From: an uncultured Eubacteriales bacterium
Lineage (GTDB): Bacteria > Bacillota > Clostridia > Oscillospirales > Oscillospiraceae
DNA length: 35,245 nucleotides
Direction: 5' to 3'
Assembly (NCBI GenBank): GCA_902477055.1
Contig: CABSFY010000010.1
Coordinates: forward strand, 1 to 35,245
Below are positions 32,443 to 35,245 of this stretch, in pieces (positions within the stretch are counted from its first letter, which is position 1; the number at the start of each line of letters is the position of its first letter). Under the pieces are notes generated by a model that saw only the letters and a list, made by a program, of their open reading frames with translations, searched no databases and was not told the origin of the DNA. The position numbers were made by a program, and so were the translations under genes.

Positions 32443-34038
32443 ATGAAGGCTGCTTCTGCCGTTTCGATTTTAGATCGTTATTCCCGCCGCCATGCCGGCA
32501 GCATCACCGTTCAGACAATCTCCGCGATTCAGCCCATCTCCACCACGAGTCAGCTTCAGCCGACGACCATGTATTATGGCCACTGGTCGTCCGAAATCAG
32601 TATCCTCTGCCGGAGCAACAGCAATGCCATTCTTCTCGTAGTCGTGAATGACCGCCTTTTTAACACAATTTCTAAGGAGTCGAATAGCAACGTCATCTAT
32701 GAATTCGACTCTGAGGAACACCTTCGGCAGTGTGTTGAGGAGCTGTCTGCCTTTCTGAGCGTGGAAACCAGCGCAAGAATTGAGGCCAACAGCTTCTATT
32801 CGCAGCTTCTGATGATGCAGACGCTGTCCAGCGTGATTGACAGCGCCGCCAGCTTTTTCGGCGTTCCGCTGATCGTCGGCTCCCCCGGAGGGCGAAAAAT
32901 TCTTGCCATCTCCGGTACCAAGACAGCCGCGCCTGACGACCCGCTCTGGGCGTCCATGCTGCAAACGCGGGAGTTTTCCGTCGAGCAGCACTGTTTTGAT
33001 ATGAGTGTCAACTACGGGAAGGATTTCAAAACAAATGCGCCGTACTATGTTCACTATCCAAACACGGACAAATGGCGCATTCTGTCCAAGATCTTCGACG
33101 GAGAGAAATATCTCGGTCTGCTGTACACCTACGACGTTCCCTTTGAAAAGCTGCAAAGCATCGATGTCGATCTGTTCCGAATACTGAGCGAGATTCTCCC
33201 GCTTTACATCAAGAACAAACCGTCGGCCTCCTCGCCGCGACATTTCAGCAAGAGCCGCTACCTAATCTCTCTGCTTGGCGATATGCTGGACGCCGATGCC
33301 GTGGGAAAACCGACGTTCCTGCCCGAGGAGTTCCCCTACAAGGACGTTGTACTTCTGAATATTTCTCTAAAAAAGTATGATTTCGGCTCAAATTCCGACG
33401 GATATTTGCTCGAATTCTTCCGAAATCTCTTTGTTAATTCGATCTGCTTCTATTATCGGAGAAATGTGATACTGCTGCTGAACCAGCAGAAGGACTGGAA
33501 TGTTTTTCAGGAAAAGCAGGACTTTCTTGTGCAGGAATTCAAAAAATACCGGATCTCCGGAATTCTCAGTGAGGCGTTTTCTAACATTAACGACCTCAAA
33601 GCCGTCTTTCTGCAAACGGAGCGGATTCAGAAAATCATAGAGTGTCTCGGTGTCGAAAGTGCCATCGTCCGCTGCAACGATTACAAGTTCTACGATCTCG
33701 TTCTCTCCGGTACACATTGGACCGAGCCGGAGCTGCTCTATTCCTACTGCGACTCGGAGCTGCTCAACATTCTGGCAAACGATACCTCGCCCGACAAGGC
33801 AAACTACAAAACCCTGCGGGAGTATATCTTGACGAATAAATCGCTTTCAGCAACGGCGCACAATCTTTTTCTGCACAAAAGCACCGTCGCCTATCGCATT
33901 CGCCAAATCAAGGAGCAATACGACATCAATCTCGACGATTTTCAAAAGGTCGTTTCGTTTTATTATTCCATCCTGCTGATTGATCTCATTGAAGCGATCA
34001 AGATTAAGCGCAAAGAAGCGCGGACGCTCTTATCCTGA
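32443..34038 (+). CDS. PucR/CdaR-type transcriptional regulator
   Basis: This 531-aa regulator has a C-terminal helix-turn-helix of the PucR type (HTH_30) at about residues 460-510: LREYILTNKSLSATAHNLF followed by LHKSTVAYRIRQIKEQ. The central part resembles the GGDEF-like or CdaR-type linker domain of this group. The N-terminal region (about 1-250) is less clear and probably senses a metabolite. Known relatives control purine/ureide use (PucR) or sugar acid use (CdaR), and both themes occur in the adjacent operon. AAAAGGAGGGC precedes the start. It is divergent from the 13-gene minus operon and is the obvious candidate to activate it. A stop and a hairpin separate it from the following zinc dehydrogenase gene. 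Confidence 0.88.
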   Translation: MKAASAVSILDRYSRRHAGSITVQTISAIQPISTTSQLQPTTMYYGHWSSEISILCRSNSNAILLVVVNDRLFNTISKESNSNVIYEFDSEEHLRQCVEELSAFLSVETSARIEANSFYSQLLMMQTLSSVIDSAASFFGVPLIVGSPGGRKILAISGTKTAAPDDPLWASMLQTREFSVEQHCFDMSVNYGKDFKTNAPYYVHYPNTDKWRILSKIFDGEKYLGLLYTYDVPFEKLQSIDVDLFRILSEILPLYIKNKPSASSPRHFSKSRYLISLLGDMLDADAVGKPTFLPEEFPYKDVVLLNISLKKYDFGSNSDGYLLEFFRNLFVNSICFYYRRNVILLLNQQKDWNVFQEKQDFLVQEFKKYRISGILSEAFSNINDLKAVFLQTERIQKIIECLGVESAIVRCNDYKFYDLVLSGTHWTEPELLYSYCDSELLNILANDTSPDKANYKTLREYILTNKSLSATAHNLFLHKSTVAYRIRQIKEQYDINLDDFQKVVSFYYSILLIDLIEAIKIKRKEARTLLS

Positions 34039-34044
34039 CAAACG

Positions 34045-34080
34045 CGCCCGTCCGGCGCGGCAGAACCGGCCGGACGGGCG
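34045..34080 (+). other. Long GC-rich hairpin after the PucR-type gene
   Basis: CGCCCGTCCGGC (34045-34056) pairs perfectly with GCCGGACGGGCG (34069-34080), a 12-pair stem with a 12-base loop. It starts seven bases after the regulator stop. The following bases (GGAAGCACC) are not T-rich, so it is not a standard terminator. It may partly attenuate or stabilise the transcript into the zinc dehydrogenase gene. Confidence 0.6.
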
Positions 34081-34114
34081 GGAAGCACCATCAGACATAT
34101 AAGGAGGAAAATTT

Positions 34115-35179
34115 ATGAACATGAAATCCGTCGTGCTTTATGAACGCGGCAAATCCGAGCTGCGGGAGGTCCCCGTGCCAGAGATTGGCGACAGCGACAT
34201 TCTGCTCAAAGTGACCGCCTGCGGCATTTGCGGCAGCGATCTGCACACCTTCTACGGCGTGCTTCCGCCGCAGGGCCGAATGCCGCTGATCATGGGTCAC
34301 GAATTCGTCGGGACCATCGCAAAAATGGGCAGCCGCGTTTCCCCGCGCTGGAAGCTCGGCGACAAGGTCGTTTCCGAAAACACCGGCGGTGCCTGCGGCG
34401 TTTGTCCCGCCTGCTCACGCGGCGATTTTGTGAACTGCGCTCACCGGCTCTGCATCGGCTGCGATGTGGACGGCGGCTTTGCCGAGTACGTAAAAATCCC
34501 CGGTAGCATTCTGAATATCTATCCCAACTGCCTCTATCCCATTCCGGAAAACCTCTCGTTTGAAGAAGCAACCATGCTGGAGCCTGCCGCAAACGGCTAC
34601 AAAGCCGTCATTCAGGAGGGCTGCCTCCACGCCGGAGAGTCCGTCGTCGTATTCGGTGTCGGCGCGCTCGGCCTGATGTCCATCCATATGGCGGCGATCG
34701 CAGGCGCAACGAACATCATCGCGGTCGGTATGTCGAGCGACAAGGCGACGCGTTTCGCCATTGCAGAGCAGCTCGGCGCAACACATTGCCTCGTTTCGGA
34801 CGAAAGCGAAAACCTTGTGGACGATATTCTGCACATCGTCGGTGAATTCGGTGTCGAGCTGGTCATCGATGCGGCCGGTGCGCCAATCGTGACAAAGCAG
34901 GCCATTCAGGTCACGCAGAACGAAGGCCGTATCATCCGCATCGGCATGAGCGCGCGGAACTATGACGGGCGGCTGGATGAATTCGCCTTTAAGTCCATCA
35001 CGATTCGCGGTCACATGGGCTACAATCAGGAATCGTGGCGCAATGTGCTCTCCCTCGCCAAGGCGGGCCGGCTGAACCTCAAGGCCGTTATTACAAAGGT
35101 CCTGCCGCTGGAGGAATTTGAAACCGGCTTTGAGCTGATGCGTACGCAAGCCGCCTCCAAGGTCGTTTTGATTCCCTGA
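34115..35179 (+). CDS. Zinc-dependent medium-chain sorbitol/threonine dehydrogenase-like protein
   Basis: This NAD(P)-dependent MDR dehydrogenase oxidises a polyol or hydroxy acid. The catalytic zinc ligands are Cys39 (CGICGSDLH), His62 and Glu63 (MGHEF). The structural zinc loop has Cys94, Cys97, Cys100 and Cys108 in the usual 2-2-7 spacing, unlike the first MDR gene of this window. The Rossmann motif is VFGVGALGLMSI near residue 182. The length of 354 aa is typical. TAAGGAGGAAA lies before ATG 34115. It follows the PucR-type regulator by 76 bases on the same strand and may supply the ketose phosphorylated by the FGGY kinase; that link is an inference. Confidence 0.92.
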   Translation: MNMKSVVLYERGKSELREVPVPEIGDSDILLKVTACGICGSDLHTFYGVLPPQGRMPLIMGHEFVGTIAKMGSRVSPRWKLGDKVVSENTGGACGVCPACSRGDFVNCAHRLCIGCDVDGGFAEYVKIPGSILNIYPNCLYPIPENLSFEEATMLEPAANGYKAVIQEGCLHAGESVVVFGVGALGLMSIHMAAIAGATNIIAVGMSSDKATRFAIAEQLGATHCLVSDESENLVDDILHIVGEFGVELVIDAAGAPIVTKQAIQVTQNEGRIIRIGMSARNYDGRLDEFAFKSITIRGHMGYNQESWRNVLSLAKAGRLNLKAVITKVLPLEEFETGFELMRTQAASKVVLIP

Positions 35180-35191
35180 TATCACGCAGAA

Positions 35192-35245
35192 ATCGAGTAG
35201 GAGGGGCCTGAATAGCCCCGGCCTCTCACACCACCGTGCGTACCG
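35192..35245 (-). mobile_element. Probable 3' end of a group II intron running in from the right edge
   Basis: Read on the minus strand, the edge sequence ends a GGTACGCACGGTGGTGTG segment, then GAGAGG, then a small hairpin (GGGGC 35203-35207 with GCCCC 35215-35219), then CCTACTCGAT. This resembles the domain V 3' strand, domain VI stem and 3' terminus of bacterial group II introns as I remember them. The rest of the intron, including any reverse transcriptase, would lie beyond the window. The insertion would be about 12 bases downstream of the dehydrogenase stop. Confidence 0.55.

Noticed and set aside
1..35245. CRISPR arrays, tRNA or rRNA genes, integrase or attachment sites
   Set aside because: No regularly spaced repeats, tRNA-like cloverleaf or recombinase gene was seen on reading through; a covariance search would be needed to exclude small RNAs.

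Overview
The window looks like a GC-rich, anaerobic Gram-positive chromosome, most likely a member of the Clostridia of the Oscillospiraceae type. This is inferred from strong AGGAGG-type ribosome sites before most genes, a lipoprotein sugar-binding protein, a PucR-type regulator, GTG starts and strictly anaerobic-style metabolism. It is a catabolic region of 27 complete protein genes plus one C-terminal fragment. It contains no rRNA, tRNA or CRISPR, and no phage genes. The only mobile-element signal is what appears to be the 3' end of a group II intron at the right edge.

Left part (1-1412): the tail of an unknown gene, then a zinc-dependent medium-chain dehydrogenase closed by a strong terminator. 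A 530-base intergenic region follows. It holds a near-consensus promoter and two TTGGT-type palindromes for the FadR/GntR-family regulator that begins at 1863.

Plus-strand operon (1863-16679, gaps 0-77 bases): GntR regulator; molybdenum hydroxylase 1 (FAD, 2Fe-2S and a molybdenum subunit split into two genes); BKACE-type beta-keto acid cleavage enzyme; SDR dehydrogenase; KDPG aldolase fused to a VOC domain; KDG-type PfkB kinase; Gfo/Idh/MocA dehydrogenase; molybdenum hydroxylase 2 (FAD, 2Fe-2S, intact molybdenum subunit); and two transporters (DMT/EamA and AEC). Two XDH-like molybdenum enzymes therefore bracket a keto-deoxy sugar acid cassette.

Minus-strand operon (32137 down to 16723), convergent with the first and separated from it by a bidirectional terminator: FGGY kinase, D-2-hydroxyacid dehydrogenase, class II aldolase, iron-type alcohol dehydrogenase, a ribose-type ABC transporter (binding protein, double ATPase, two different permeases), an unassigned phosphate-binding TIM barrel, a DUF1537 acid-sugar kinase, PdxA2-like dehydrogenase, D-hydantoinase/dihydropyrimidinase, and an N-carbamoyl amino acid/allantoate amidohydrolase. 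A divergent PucR-type regulator (32443) sits at its head, followed by a second zinc dehydrogenase.

Inferred logic: the minus operon imports a sugar-like or ureide-containing compound, opens a cyclic amide and hydrolyses its carbamoyl group, and feeds four-carbon acid phosphates to triose phosphate. The plus operon oxidises a substrate with molybdenum enzymes and dehydrogenases and cleaves keto acids. Whether the two operons form one pathway is not shown by the sequence. No substrate can be named with confidence.
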